Positions 10,986 to 23,571 of a stretch of DNA of 64,000 nt are shown one piece after another. The notes below the pieces were generated by a model that saw only the letters and a program-made list of their open reading frames with translations, was not told the DNA's origin and ran no database searches. Made by a program: the position numbers and the translations under genes. Positions within the stretch are counted from its first letter, which is position 1. Each line of letters begins with the position of its first letter. Source of the DNA: Zerene cesonia (taxonomy: Eukaryota > Arthropoda > Insecta > Lepidoptera > Pieridae). Where the stretch lies: the NCBI RefSeq assembly GCF_012273895.1, contig NC_052121.1:186001-250000 (forward strand). The letters run 5' to 3'.

Positions 10986-12489
10986 TACCGTACTCCGTTT
11001 CTTTAAATAGTTTCCGAATTTTATATACTAGCTGTAAATATAATTAAAATATAATCCGATGTAATCCGGAGCTATTTTCCTCTAAATAGTTTCGAACCGA
11101 ATCAGTACAGCGAAACCAGAAAATATATTCTACGGATAAGATCGGTAATAGATAAGTAAACCTCGACAAGGCAAGAGCAATCACATCTCATGAGTCCTTC
11201 ATCCGTCTCTGCTGTCACGTTGAAAACTATGATTTTTCACTGAGCCTCGTGACGCCCCGCACACACCTGCGTCTTGCGCGTGATCTGAAAACCGTTTGCA
11301 GTGAAATATAAAGGTGTTAGTGTTAAATATTATTTCTATTTAACACTAATAACGTTGTAGTACATATGAGTTTAGTTTTGGCTATGATTGTGTTAATATC
11401 ATTAGCTGATAACGACTTGACGTGATTAAATGATATAGAGATAATTGTCTTAATTTTTTTAAGACTTCTCGTATATCAACTAGCTGCTAGCTTCCCAAAA
11501 CAAAATTAATCCGCTAGTTTCATGGATTATCTCAAGCAAACAAACAGAATGTTATTATTTTAGATTACAAATACATACCTACCTGGTACAACTTAATTAA
11601 ATTTGATTTAATTGCTAATGTCGCCTACAGTTTCCAGCCAGATGGTTGTGACACTAATATAATCTCGCATTACATAATTAATAGTGTTTAGAATGAAACG
11701 TTGTTCGTTGATATGAGTGTAGTTTTTTTAATAATGATAATTGGAAGATTCACGCTAAAGTGATTTAATATTTAATAACTCCTACTAAACAGTAAAGAAA
11801 ATTGGGTTTCTAGTGTAATGGTAGATGAATAAACGAACGTCTACTCAAAACGCTTTTATTACCATCACATGTGAGTATATGTTATACAAGTGTTTGTAAC
11901 CGACTCCTTTAGACTTGGTTATGACCCACTTTAAACGGACAGATTTAATTCAAACAAGTATACTTATCAAGGATCGGTGACAATGTATAAATTTTATGAC
12001 ATTATCTTATACTGATTAGGATTATCAAGATTCAATAATTTTCTTGTGTATTCTCTGTATAAGAGCAACTGAGACAACTCAATTGTACCTATCATTTAAA
12101 CGCGATTTTCTGCGTGTTATTTTAACTATACTGATTTACGTATTTTACACGATTAATTATTGTCCTAAATTGACAAAAATAAAATGAAATATCTCTACGC
12201 TTGCACTACTTAAACCACAATTAAACGAATCAAATTCTTATGCGTATATAAATAAAGCACACTATTTCACAATTTAAAACAAATGTACGGAAGACTTCTA
12301 TATATGTATGTAGATTTTCCTACTTACAATATGAGTAATGTCATATGTTACAGCGTGCTAGGTGACGGGTGCCGCATCTAACGTCGCAGGACACGTTAGA
12401 TAAGAGAACGTCCGATGGGAGAGGCTGGGATGCGTTCAATCTCTACAGAAAAATCGTAGCGTAATCTTGTCTAAACTGTTATTATAACA
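10986..12489. other. non-coding; GC-richer patches at 11160..11290 and 12350..12440
   Basis: Both patches look unique and non-repetitive; the second contains an inverted repeat. No open frame or motif identifies them. Confidence 0.4.
12376..12401. repeat. 9-bp inverted repeat in a GC-richer island
   Basis: ATCTAACGT and ACGTTAGAT flank an 8-nt spacer CGCAGGAC within a locally GC-rich stretch (12350..12440). Confidence 0.7.
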
Positions 12490-12625
12490 AGGAAACTCTA
12501 TGTCTATGTATGTTTGCAATGTTTCCTGTAAAAAAAAATACTAGACCGATTTCAAAATACTTTTATTGGTTATTGACATAGGCTATACGTATCACGTCGG
12601 AAGTCGGGGCGGACCGCTTAGCATA
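12490..12625 (+). mobile_element. decayed fragment of the 1194-type family
   Basis: GACCGATTTCAAAATACTTT, AGGCTATACGTATCACGTCG and GGGGCGGACCGCTTA match the order seen at 1194..1370. Confidence 0.5.
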
Positions 12626-12655
12626 TTATATTTTTGAAGATTGTCTATATATATA

Positions 12656-12706
12656 TTTTTTTTATGTGAAAGAGCAGGCAAGCGAGCAGACGGGTCACCT
12701 GATGTA
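12656..12706 (-). mobile_element. short fragment of another SINE/LINE 3' end
   Basis: TTTTTTTATGTGAAAGAGCA, then GGCAAGCGAGCAGACGGGTC and ACCTGATGT. It recalls a different inverted lepidopteran retroelement tail. Only 51 bp remain. Confidence 0.4.
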
Positions 12707-14756
12707 ATATCCAATCCTATTTATGTCGGGTTGTTGTCAGAGATTCGAGAAATTTCTTCCTGACTGTATTTATTTTATGTGAAACAGCGTTAACAACGTT
12801 AGAATAAATAAACAGAACTTAAAATAGAATTTGTAATTAACATACAAATAAACAAATGACACACGACCGCAGCACTCACCGGTTGTTAATTAAATACATT
12901 TAGTGTGATGAATTTTACATTTTTAATCATACCAAATATTTGTGAAGCTCTCCGTCGATATTGTTCCGAGTTTGGAAGTTTTCTTGTTTACTCGATATTC
13001 AATATCAATTTGTATCCACCAAAGCAACCGGTGCTTTGTTTGCGATGGTTATTAAGGAAACAGTTTTTATATAAACAGCCTCGTGTTTGCGAATCGAGGT
13101 ACATGTTTTATGTTTACGCTAATAGACGCAAAATGATTAACTCGAACGTTTGAGGTGTATTTAACACATAGTAATAATGCACACGACAATTAATGTTTTG
13201 TTTTAAATTTGAAATATTAATCATGCTCAAATATCAGTACTTTAAAATGCTATACGAACAATGGATAAAATGTGAAATTCTATAGCTAACTGAATCCATA
13301 TTACAAATAAACCTGTCTGTCGATCACGAATTACGATACAGTCAATGGCAAATTTTTCTCCTGAATCTCTTTCAAAATCACTTTTTGATCTTTTTTAATC
13401 GAAAACTTTTAGAATTTGAGCGGTCACTGAACGTCCCGTAGTTTTACCTTAATGAATTTTTCCTAAATCTCAATACTCTTATTAGTGATTGGAACAAAAG
13501 TAGCCTAAATTAAGATTGGAAAAGAATGTGTTTTTTTTATACATCCATCTGTATTTAGTAAAAAGCGGTTATTTAAATGTTACAAACAAACACTCCAATA
13601 TTAATTTATGGTATGACGTAAAAAAAACTATACCTAAGACCTGAAGCTTGAAGTCGCAGATCGCAATTAAATAAAATAGAGGGTAGAAATAGTGCACACA
13701 AGTGAGCCATGGGGCGAAAACTAGTTGTTCATTACTAAAGAGATAAAGATCATTATTTTTTATATACTTAGGTACCTTCGGAGTAAATACAAGGGATTTA
13801 CCTCAGATATTTTGTTCAAAGGAAAGAAGCGAAATGTCAACAACCATAATTTGAATATAAATGAGGTGACCCGAAATATTCGCGGCGGGAAAAATAATTT
13901 ATCCCGAAATATGGGACATTTTTCTTCGATTCCAATCAACGAGATTGGCGAGGATGACACTGAATACGTTTAATCTAAAGTATCGTATTACAGATTCGTT
14001 TTAAGCAATCTGTATCAAACGTATCGATATTTAATAGATTTATAAAACTAGGCTGATTTAAACCTAAAAGTACTCAAATCTCAAACATTTATGTATTCGA
14101 CAAACCATTTTCAAGTACTTGAATCGACACAACACAGTCTATCTTTTCTTGTCTCCTTTTTTTTGTTAATTACGTTCATTTATATGTGCTGAATATGCTG
14201 TATTGTATTGAATTAATTAACTTCCTTTGAATTATATGAAACGTGACTGATACTGAGACGTGATTTTTTTTTAATTTGAGTTACAATGCTGAAAGAAGTA
14301 GGCGTCATATTCAGTATAGACGAGTTAGTTACAAATTTCTAATACTGTAGTCACTCAAACATTGGAATGTCCAAACATCAAACAGTCGCAGCCAGTTAAA
14401 GCGTATATTGAAAAACCTGAAGCCCATTGGGGTCGGGTCTGACCACAGAGAAGGGTCGCGAGGGGTCACTGTATTTGTGTCTGAGGCTGATACTGTTTCT
14501 TTACTCCACTTGTTTTGATTGACATATCCTTTGATACATTGAGATGTTTAGGGATTTTTCGACCACATTCCGTTAATAAACTCGGATAATCCGACCACTT
14601 TTGGGTGTTTACCTATATATGTGTTGTATTTTAGTCGCTTATGGAATCTTTATCTATATTTGCACCCGACCAATGAATTCGATCATGTTTGATACATTTA
14701 TTTTCATATATTTTTACTACAAATAATGTAAATTGTGGCACTAACACTATGACACT
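12707..14756. other. non-coding, AT-rich
   Basis: Overlapping 66- and 82-codon open frames on opposite strands (13725..13973) have no recognisable domain. Nothing else seen. Confidence 0.45.
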
Positions 14757-14961
14757 TCCTATTAATATTATAAATGCGAAAGTTTGTAAGTATGGATGTA
14801 TGGATGTTTGTTACTCTTTCACGTAAAAACTACTGAACCAATTGCAATGAAATTTGGTACGTAGACAGCTGGATAACTGGAATAACATATAGGTAACTTT
14901 TTATTCCGATATTCCTACGGGATACGGACTTACGCGGGTGAAACCGCGGGGCACAGCTAGT
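14757..14961 (+). mobile_element. Helitron-like element (Lep1-type)
   Basis: A well-kept copy runs from TCCTATTAATATTATAAATG to GCGGGTGAAACCGCGG followed by GGCACAGCTAGT. The hairpin and CTAG terminus are intact. It abuts directly a different Helitron-like element on its right. Confidence 0.85.
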
Positions 14962-15172
14962 ATGTTATAAACGTAAAAGTTTCTTTGTTTGGTTGTTTAT
15001 CCGTCAATCACGCTGAATCTACTGAACGAATTTTGATGAAATTTTGTATACAGACAGGGTCTGAGCGGATTTGGGTGATAGGATACTTTTTATTCCGATT
15101 AAATGCTTGATTGATCCCTTGGAATAAAACAGGATTCTTGATACCCGGGCGGAGCCGGGACGAGCGTCTAGT
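14962..15172 (+). mobile_element. Helitron-like element, different family, abutting the previous one
   Basis: It begins ATGTTATAAACGTAAAAGTT and ends with a CCCGG...CCGGG hairpin followed by GACGAGCGTCTAGT. The hairpin plus CTAG ending again fits a Helitron 3' end, but the internal sequence differs from Lep1-type copies (CTACTGAACGAATTTTGATG). Confidence 0.65.
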
Positions 15173-15469
15173 TTATTATATTTTCGTTGCGTTTATCAGT
15201 TGAAGCTAAGCGTGGTAAACTAAATGGAGGCTTAAATTCGTCTTCGGGCAGTTTATGAACTACAATCAAAATAGGATATAAACCTTTCCCATTGTATTGT
15301 GCTATCGATCGAGCTTAGGACCGGCAGTTTAACTTAATATCGAAAGGAATATGAGTGACTTTGGATTGATGATTATAAAAAAAAAACTGAACTATCTTAT
15401 TTAAATTGTTAGAAATAGAACAAATTTATTACATGGCGGTATTGTTAAAAATAGAAAAAAATTATTACG

Positions 15470-15577
15470 GCTTTTCAAATAAAAAAGAATCACAAAAATC
15501 GGTTCACCCAGTAAAAAGTTATGAGGTAACAAACAAAAAAATGCAGTCGAATTGGTAACCCCCTTAAAGTGGGTTGA
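15470..15577 (+). repeat. dispersed repeat, CACCCAGTAAAAAGTTA family
   Basis: CACAAAAATCGGTTCACCCA, GTAAAAAGTTATGAGGTAAC and ATGCAGTCGAATTGGTAACC. Copies of the same order are at 30551, 50328 and, inverted, 52320. No terminal structure was recognised. Confidence 0.6.
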
Positions 15578-15740
15578 TAATAACGATTTTTAATAACCAA
15601 CCTATCTTAATTAGTTCCAACACGTTTTAATCAATTTACGAGACTTCGTTTTTACGAAAAAATGAATTAGGTAGGTAACCAATTTCCCTTGTGTTTTATT
15701 CTTTATAATTTATTTCCCTTTTGCCTCAAGCAAACAAATA

Positions 15741-16228
15741 ATAGAATAGCCGCTTGAAGCCACAACATTATTGCTGATTCTATTATTTCGTGGTAAAATT
15801 GACGCTACCGATCTGAGTGATGAGGTGTGTACATTTTTCGTCCCTAATAATTACTGCCGCGGGCGCAGGCACGAGCTCTTAGCAATACCGCCAGCTCACA
15901 CGACAGCCCGAGCTTCATCACCGATTCCGCGCGCTCTTACTGCGCTCAATGCTCTCCTGAAGGATAACCCAGAATGTGATCTGTTTGCAGATGGAGATCT
16001 TTGTTGCCGGCATGTCGGCTTCTGTGAAAGCTACATCTAATCGTCTTTATTTTATATTGTTACTTGTATGTGAATGTCATTAATTGTAATTATGTAATGT
16101 ATTTAATTGTAATTGTGCCATATATATTATGTATAAATTTATTGAGATGTTATATAATGTAAACAGTTAATAATTAATGTTATTGGTGTAAATCCGTTTT
16201 TATTATAATTATAAATAAATAAATAAAT
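15741..16228 (+). pseudogene. 5'-truncated non-LTR retrotransposon, ORF2 C-terminus plus 3'-UTR
   Basis: From about 15750 to 16040 the plus strand encodes a stretch resembling the extreme C-terminal region of LINE reverse-transcriptase proteins: LLFRGKID, then FFVPN, then RGRRHELLAIP, then SPIPRALTALNALL and CDLF, in the usual order. The stop is at 16038..16040. About 190 nt of AT-rich 3'-UTR follow, ending in an (AAAT)n-type tail (16211..16228). Endonuclease and reverse-transcriptase domains are absent, so this is a dead, 5'-truncated insertion. An in-frame TAG at 15747 marks the upstream limit of the frame. Confidence 0.6.
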
Positions 16229-17060
16229 TATAAATAACTATCGATAGCTTTTTACGCATATTAACGTACAAGTGACGTGTATTTACATTTACAACATTAA
16301 AAATGTGTCTGCAATTAACACAAACCACACTATCAGGTGTAAAACCGAAGTTAATATGTCCATTAACTCCACATTCACCTGCCACAAACAAACAATGCAA
16401 TGAAAACATTCAATTCAAACATTTACTGAAGCTAAGTGATTACATTTTGCTTATTGCTTTTATTGAATTATAATTTTCAGTAAGACTGAATATATATGCA
16501 ATGTGTTTTTATAATATATGCATAGTCCAAATTGGTTTAAATGTTTTTATAAACACAGCCAGATTCCAGAAAGTTCCACATTCTACATTCGACTAAAATA
16601 ACGTAACACGATTACGACGAACATAACAATATTATTGCTTCTTAAAATAGTTTGTTTCGAAGATAAAACTATTTCGTCAACTAGAAGGGTCCTTAGGGAG
16701 ATCATATCAAACGTTATATACAAAAGGTACTGCATTTCTTTGTAGCTACTGTGAAAATTAATAAATAATTCTTGCACTACTTAGCATCGCTTGAACAAGT
16801 ATTATTTGAAGACTCTCAAAGTTTAAGGGATATTTGAAGCACTAGTAAAACTTCACAAGTACTTTCAATATTGAAAAGTGGATTAGAGCCAAAGCAAAAA
16901 TATTAGTACATTTAACAAATAAAAGTAACAACCCAAACTAAATACATGAAAATAAATTGATAGATGCAAAAATATTTGTACTAGTATTATGTTCAGATAT
17001 GAAAGAAATCTGAATAGCAAATTTGTTCTTAAGGGTTCACTTGTTTGCTTGACATCTCTA
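16229..17060. other. non-coding, AT-rich
   Basis: This stretch follows the retrotransposon tail; no gene or repeat was recognised. Confidence 0.45.
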
Positions 17061-17224
17061 CATATATAAAATTCTCTTGTCACAATGTTAGTTACCTTCT
17101 CCGAAAGGGCTGCACCGATACTCATTATATTTTCTGTACATATTGGGCAGGTCTGAGAAATGGGCATCATCATCTTCATACCGCTATTTAATAAGGCAGA
17201 ACAGCGTTTGCCCGGTCAGCTAGT
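17061..17224 (+). mobile_element. short interspersed element ending GGTCAGCTAGTA
   Basis: CATATATAAAATTCTCTTGT, CCGAAAGGGCTGCACCGATA, ATATTGGGCAGGTCTGAGAA and AATAAGGCAGAACAGCGTTT form a block order I recognise as a repeat common in Lepidoptera. It ends CGGTCAGCTAGTA. The class is uncertain (Helitron-like or MITE). Confidence 0.55.
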
Positions 17225-17804
17225 AGTTCTGTAATAGACACCTAACAATAAACCAAGAAAATACTGAAGGAGAAGAGATCTTTTTCTTTCCTGAACCATC
17301 CATCAGAAGAAAAACTATAAAGCTTAACTCGCACTTGTATGGATTTTTGTTTTAAAATCTGAGATAGCATTTGTTGAATAACTTATATTTACTGCAATCA
17401 GATTTATACGGACTTTTCAACGCTATTGAATTGTAAAGACAATAGTATAATAATCCTTATTGCTTTAAAATTTAATTGGACGAATAAATCATTCTAGGAA
17501 ATTTTATTTCGTATGGAATGCATGCAGAGGCAATAAATAAAACGAATTTTAATTTGATATCACGAAACGTAAAACACATTCAGTTATTTAGCGAAAATAT
17601 TTTCACTGCGCCACTTCCGCGTTAATTCTTTACGTAATTATACGATACTCATGCTTTGTATAACTGTATAATACATAATATACATTTGTACAGCATGTGT
17701 ATTCTGTTCTTTTCCATTCGTTATGCTAGATAAAGATGTCCCGTATTTTGTTTTGTGCCGAACGATTCTTGTTTGCAATTTGCGATGGCGACTTTATTTA
17801 TAAA

Positions 17805-17846
17805 ACTCGATTCATTATATTATTAACCCGACGTTTTGAGCACTTA
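17805..17846 (+). repeat. fragment of the ATTATTAACTCGACG family
   Basis: CTCGATTCATTATATTATTA then ACCCGACGTTTTGAGCACTT matches the element at 25430. Confidence 0.45.
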
Positions 17847-19272
17847 ATAATAATATATTAATAAATAATCTCGCGTTAAATCAAACACAAGAAAATATTA
17901 TGAAACTCATAAAGTAGCAAGTGGAATGATTGGACGTTTTGACATTTAATTTTTAATCATAATATTTTGAAAAATTTTATAAATTTTCCGGCGAATGCGT
18001 ATTTTTGTAATTTAGGACTTATTTCTGTAATTTATTTAACTATGCAGTACAAATTATCAAATACATATAATAAAGAACCATATATTACACCACCTGTATC
18101 GATACCAAACTCTGTAGATGCAAAAGTACCAAGTAAACACTAAGATGCTATTATTTCCGTGACTGAATCCATAGAGAGCAGACGAGCAGTGAGCAAGTTA
18201 AATCTAGCAGAATCTACGGAAATGTAATAAACGCGGCGGCCAGCGGCCGAGTCGACCCTTTGTCCTTAAGTTTAATCACTTGTAAGATATGCCTTTGAAA
18301 GCCTAGTCGGATAATTATATATACGGAAAGTTCTCTCGCGTGAAAGAACATATATGTATGTATGCGTTAAGAAAATTAAGATTTAAATTTTCTTTGTAGT
18401 TGATATATTAAAAACTAGTCTTTTGAAAACGAATTTACAAGTCGAAGCTACATTAGTGTTTTTACCTGGTTAACTCAAGCGAAGCCGATTCTAGGAACTA
18501 GTATTCTCATAACTGCGATAGTCTAAATTGTCATAATTGTTCTGTCTGTGAATATAATATTGATGTGTGATTAAAACTACTTTTGACACCAAAATAAAAC
18601 TTGGTTTTAATTTAAAAGCAAAATTTTAATGTGCTTTATTTGTTATTTTCTTATCGAAGGAAATATTTCACGTACACAATATTATATTCTCAGTTAACCA
18701 TTTCTTATATCGGAAAATGGTAGAAAATTTGCTTTACATATTTTAAAATGCATGAAACTTGCTGTCATTGAAAACGCTATTTTCACATTCACTACCAAAG
18801 CGTTCCTTACAAGTACAATATTACATTACGCAAACATTATTTATTCTTCTCTGTATAAGCAATATTTAGATGTGAACGAATACGAATTATCATGGGTTGA
18901 AGGTTTATATAGTTACTTTATTTGCTGACAATGAAAAATACACTCGTGTATAGTACGAAAATAATTTCAGCAATTGAATAAACTATAAACATCTTGAATG
19001 TGTGAACCTTATAACAATAACTCATATAAAGAAAGAGAAAAAACCATGTTGTACTAATTTTTATCTTTCGCATCAGACGTAACACCATGCTTAGAATACT
19101 AACCAAATTACAATATTTAATATAAACCATTATAGAATATAAACATGGATCCATTTGCTTTTTATCATCATCTTCTTTCATTAAACATCTTTATACCCTA
19201 TAAACTTAATGGAGATAATTTTATAACTTTGTTTTAATGCTATCTTATTAAAATGAAATAATTCTATTTACG

Positions 19273-19320
19273 GATAGTATTATATCATTTTATTTATTAT
19301 TATGATAGTATTATATCATG
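19273..19320 (+). repeat. short spaced direct repeat
   Basis: GATAGTATTATATCAT occurs twice in this AT-rich stretch, separated by an AT-rich spacer of about 16 bp. Confidence 0.6.
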
Positions 19321-19397
19321 TTTACGAGTACATCCCATAAGTAATTCTATGGTTGTTTGGTGAAACCGTGCCAATGTGGAAAAAAGGGCTAGTCTTA

Positions 19398-19595
19398 TCC
19401 TAGTAATATTATAAATGCGAAAGTTTGTGAGGATCGATGTATTTGTATGTGTATGTTTGTTACTCTTTCACGCAAAAACTACTGAACCATTTATAATGAG
19501 ATTTAGTACGCAAATAGCTGAACAATTGGAATACATAGGCAACTTTTTATCCCGATATTCCTATGGGATACAGACTTACACGGGGCGCAGCTAGT
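19398..19595 (+). mobile_element. Helitron-like element (Lep1-type)
   Basis: It runs from TCCTAGTAATATTATAAATG to ACACGGGGCGCAGCTAGT. A short deletion has removed most of the GCGGGTGAAACCGC hairpin, so this copy is probably dead. Confidence 0.8.
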
Positions 19596-20154
19596 TTATT
19601 ATAATTTTTAGATTTATGCGTTGGACGTTTGATATAATTTCACACGATATTACAGATTCATACGTTTTTTTTAAACTGTATAAGTCTTTTTAACAAATAA
19701 TTAACAATAATCTTTCAAATTACAATAATTTCATCACATGGTTGTTTCATTAAATATCGAAGCACGAGAAAAAAACATTGAATTGAACAAATTCATTTGA
19801 ACGTTATCCATAATACGAAAATAATAAAAAGGCTCACCTTCAATAGATATATAAAACAGACATTGTGAGCCAAGTTATAGGAAATCATCCTAAGTTTATT
19901 CTCAAATTGACAGCCACTTAAATCTGTAACGTTGGAACACTTCGAAGAGTCGTAAAAAATATGCTGATCTATTTAATAAAAGCAAATCATTGGCGCGGAT
20001 GCAGTTTTATTGCTTCTCAGAGATCCTTCCCGACTCATACCTCTCGCTAACAAACTACGGTCATAAAAATCACTTCAAGCCAGACTACACTTTACACTAG
20101 AAGCTCTAAAGTTGAAACTCAAATACAAAATGATTTGAAGCGAGACAGATTAGG

Positions 20155-20345
20155 GCAACTACCCTATATACTGGGAAATTTGAGATCGAGCGCTGCACAT
20201 TGCCGCTGCAGTGAGTACGTCGTGACATGACGTTGTGATGTAATAAGCAGTGTAATTTAAACTAGTTGGAAATATGTTTTCGTGTGCCAAAGGTATCAGG
20301 GAGTTGGCCGTCTGTCCGGGTCGCCGACCGACACGGAGCGCTTCT
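20155..20345. promoter_or_regulatory. CpG-richer unique block, possible promoter region
   Basis: CCTATATACTGG at 20163 could be a TATA element. About 30-40 nt later comes GATCGAGCGCTGC, and a donor-like GCA|GTGAGTAC lies at about 20211. A second GC-rich run, GGTCGCCGACCGACACGGAG, is at 20318. No repeat family was recognised. If it is a promoter, the plus-strand receptor gene 12 kb away is the only candidate target in view; this is speculative. Confidence 0.2.
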
Positions 20346-20851
20346 AACTTTTAATACTTTGTGTAAATAAAACTCAAAGAAAATGTAGTTTGCAGAACTT
20401 GTAAGTTAAAAGCTCTTTAATCAAAATGTAGTTTGTTGAGACACCTAATAATTACCTGGATCAGAGTGTAGTTTTTCATAGTTTTATAGAGGGAATGACT
20501 AAATTTCGACTGAACTTACCCTGAATTATTGATTACTACTGTATATATTGATCCAATGTCCACATTGTAGTAGTAAAGAAATAGTAATTTTAACTTCATC
20601 CGACTCTTAGGCATATTAGCTAATTTCAAATATAAGTATTATACTATACATTTATTTAATTTCTATGTCTTGTGAAACAGTAGGCTAAGCTAGCATTTCG
20701 CTTATATATTAACAATCGTAATTAACAAAACGACGAAAAACATTTTTTCGTCAACCTAGATTTTCATAAGTGTCTCTAGAGTACTACAATTTCAATTAAC
20801 TCGTAATGAAATAGCTGATAAAGTGCGCACGGACCGTTTACTACCAATATG

Positions 20852-20938
20852 ATTCTGTCAAGCTCGTCACGCCTGTCACGCCTGTCGCGCCCGTCCCGTC
20901 CCGTCCCGTCCCGTCACGTCTCGTCACCTTGACAGAAT
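20852..20938. repeat. inverted-repeat-bounded GC-rich minisatellite
   Basis: ATTCTGTCAAG (20852..20862) and CTTGACAGAAT (20928..20938) are perfect inverted repeats. They enclose degenerate CGTCACGCCTGT units and a (CCGTC)n run of four units near 20890..20915. The interior is far richer in GC than its flanks. Confidence 0.8.
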
Positions 20939-23371
20939 GTGACAGCGATGATTTTACAAGCCCAAAATTGACTTCATTGATATACAACTCATTATTTATA
21001 CATTTCTTGTAACCGCTCGTATTTTCAAAGGATATTAATATTAACATAAATGGAAATGTTGTCATTGAAAGAAATATGAAGGGCATAATATTTTATTTTA
21101 TTGTTGACAGTCTGCTTACAATGAATTATTGAGTGATTCTATATTTATTGGGTAAGCTAATAAAACGTATCTTAATGCAACGTATTTTATCAATTTGGCG
21201 GTTTCAAATGCATATCTACGTATATTTTTTAAGCGTGTAATATTATGTAGTTTATAGAATTTCTTTAAAATCACTATGACCTTCCAAGTTCCAATGTGCA
21301 CTGAATAATAAAGAACATTGTGTGTTATTTAATTTTAATTATTTGCTCATTTTTTTTAAGAAAACATTGTACAGAGAACAAACTAAGTATCCCATGTACT
21401 TGAAACTGAGAACAAATGTACAGGTCGTATATATGTCGTATATATGTCGTTACACAACTACAACAAAAATCAATAATCGTATGTACGTCCCCCGCGAAAC
21501 TTGGAAAGTCACCTTACTTTAAGAACACACCTCGTATCTTCGAACGCTAAAGGTTAATTGTCTGTAATTGACTAACAAATTATTCATATAAGTGATACAA
21601 ATCTTAACAACAAATTTGGTCATTGATAAGCTTAGTAGGTGACCTGGGTAGGTCGCAGATGTATACTAAACAGCTCCTGTGACCGTATCTATGTAGGATT
21701 TTCCTACCCAAAAAAAAGGTGACCTGGGCAGGTGTATGAATATCCTATTGTTGATTTCACTATAGTTTTGTGAGTTCGGCTGTAAGTCATAATGTCATGC
21801 TCTCAGGTAAAGCTACCTACCTTGCTTCTGAAAATACCAAAAGGAAGATGAATGCTGAAAGAAAAACTTGATGCAGGTCTATCCCGCTCTGGAGTGAGAT
21901 TATTTGGATTCGTCCTTTTCTACAGATATCAGAGTCATGATTTTAGCACTATGACCTTATGCTGAGCCAAGGCTTATTCAGGGAACATTGCTTTATTCTT
22001 CTTTGTCTTTTTGTTTGTTTCAATTTGTTATTAATTGTGATAAAGTTGAAAGTGTATTTGTTTCTTCTTCATATTTGTGTAATTACTTAAGCATTGTAAA
22101 GGTTGTGTTTTCAGAATAAATGAAAAATCATGTAATATTTTATATTCGTATCAATGTGGAGATATTATTCAGATCAATGAAATTCGTTGACTATAACTTT
22201 CGATTTATATATAATGTGAACGAAGCGTACTTGGTCCAATTTGCATACGTATATTTATATACTTTAATTTATTTTATAAATTACTAATTTATTATCATTC
22301 AATAAAATATGAGAGCGTTCGAGTTGATTTCCATTTTGCTTAAGCTTATAACAATTTATATTCTATTGAGCTGCGGTGCACGCAGCACGACCCACTTTCA
22401 TAGTAATTCCATTTTTCATTGTTTGATTAATTAAAAGGCTATTCTACAGAAAAACACGATGCAGTCTTTGAAAACACTCCATTTAATTGAATCAATATTC
22501 TAACAATAAAGAAAACATCCAACTTCATTATATGCAGTTCTATTGGTACAGCTGTTTGTATATTCGTAACTTTTAATATTTCTACTGGGTATTAAGACCA
22601 AATGCCTCATTTTCCCTGATGTTTTATTTCAATATTTTCAAAACACTTTCGAAAAAGTATGTGTGCCTAAAAATTACTCATACAACGCTACATGAAGAAG
22701 CCTGTGATGTCCACCCGCTGAATCTGTAGAATGAAGTCAGAATATAATTTTAAACATGTATGGTTATAAACAATTACATGGTAGTTATAAGACGGTAATA
22801 TAATAATTATAACACCATTCGTATTGAACTTTATGAAATCAGCCTAACTTCAATACGATAACAATGGACTATATGCAGGCCATGGAGCATTAAGAAAGAA
22901 AAAAATAAAACATTTATCCGTACAAAAAAAGTAAACAAAGCTATACATACACATTATGTATATAAATTTACAAACATTTGTTTACAACGAAAAGGCGTAT
23001 GGACTTAACATTTGGTGAAAACAATGACGCAAAGGGCACCGCTGTTTTTCAGTCATAGCCTGCAGCCACATCATGAATGACACACGAGTGTATTAAAGGA
23101 TACAATTAAAGTTTTCAACTTTATACGTAATATTCAGACACAAAGAAGCTACATATACTTATAATGTAACTTAAGTGAACAATAAACTGAAAATACTTTA
23201 CCCAAAAAAAGAGGTTCCTCATTTTAATGATGTTTTTGTTTGACCGATTCACGTGCTTCCTTTTTGTTGATAAGATATTGTTGTCGTCTGAGCCTATTTT
23301 AGATTCTTGAGTAATTACCCTCTCTAGGAAAAAATTGTTCATTAAAAGCAGGATTCATCGAAATATTTATA
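20939..23371. other. non-coding, AT-rich
   Basis: A short tandem GTCGTATATAT pair lies at about 21424 and the spaced GGTGACCTGGG repeat at 21637. No gene was recognised. Confidence 0.45.
21637..21736 (+). repeat. spaced direct repeat GGTGACCTGGGYAGGT
   Basis: GGTGACCTGGGTAGGT near 21638 recurs as GGTGACCTGGGCAGGT near 21719, about 80 bp apart. There are only two copies with unlike flanks. Confidence 0.6.
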
Positions 23372-23571
23372 ACTAGCTGCGCCCCGCGGTTTCACCCGCG
23401 TAAGTCCGTATCCCTTACGTATATCGGGATAAAAGTTGCCTATATGTTATTCCAGTTATCCAGCTATCTACGCTCCAAATTTTATTGCTAGAAGTTCAGT
23501 AATTTTTGCGTGAAAGAACAACAAATACACACACATCCTTACAAACTTTCGCATTTATAATATTAGTAGGA
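23372..23571 (-). mobile_element. Helitron-like element (Lep1-type), inverted
   Basis: On the plus strand it reads ACTAGCTGCGCCCCGCGGTT at the left and ends CATTTATAATATTAGTAGGA. The GCGGTTTCACCCGC hairpin is intact. Confidence 0.85.

Larger units (their letters stand above)
17225..19397. other. non-coding; small GC block at 18233..18260
   Basis: GCGGCGGCCAGCGGCCGAGT stands out sharply in AT-rich DNA (CGGCC repeated). It is possibly part of a promoter or an unknown exon; no splice or coding signal is convincing. Confidence 0.35.

Noticed and set aside
21637..21736. Spaced GGTGACCTGGG repeats considered as a CRISPR-like or regulatory array
   Set aside because: There are only two copies with unlike flanks in a eukaryotic genome.
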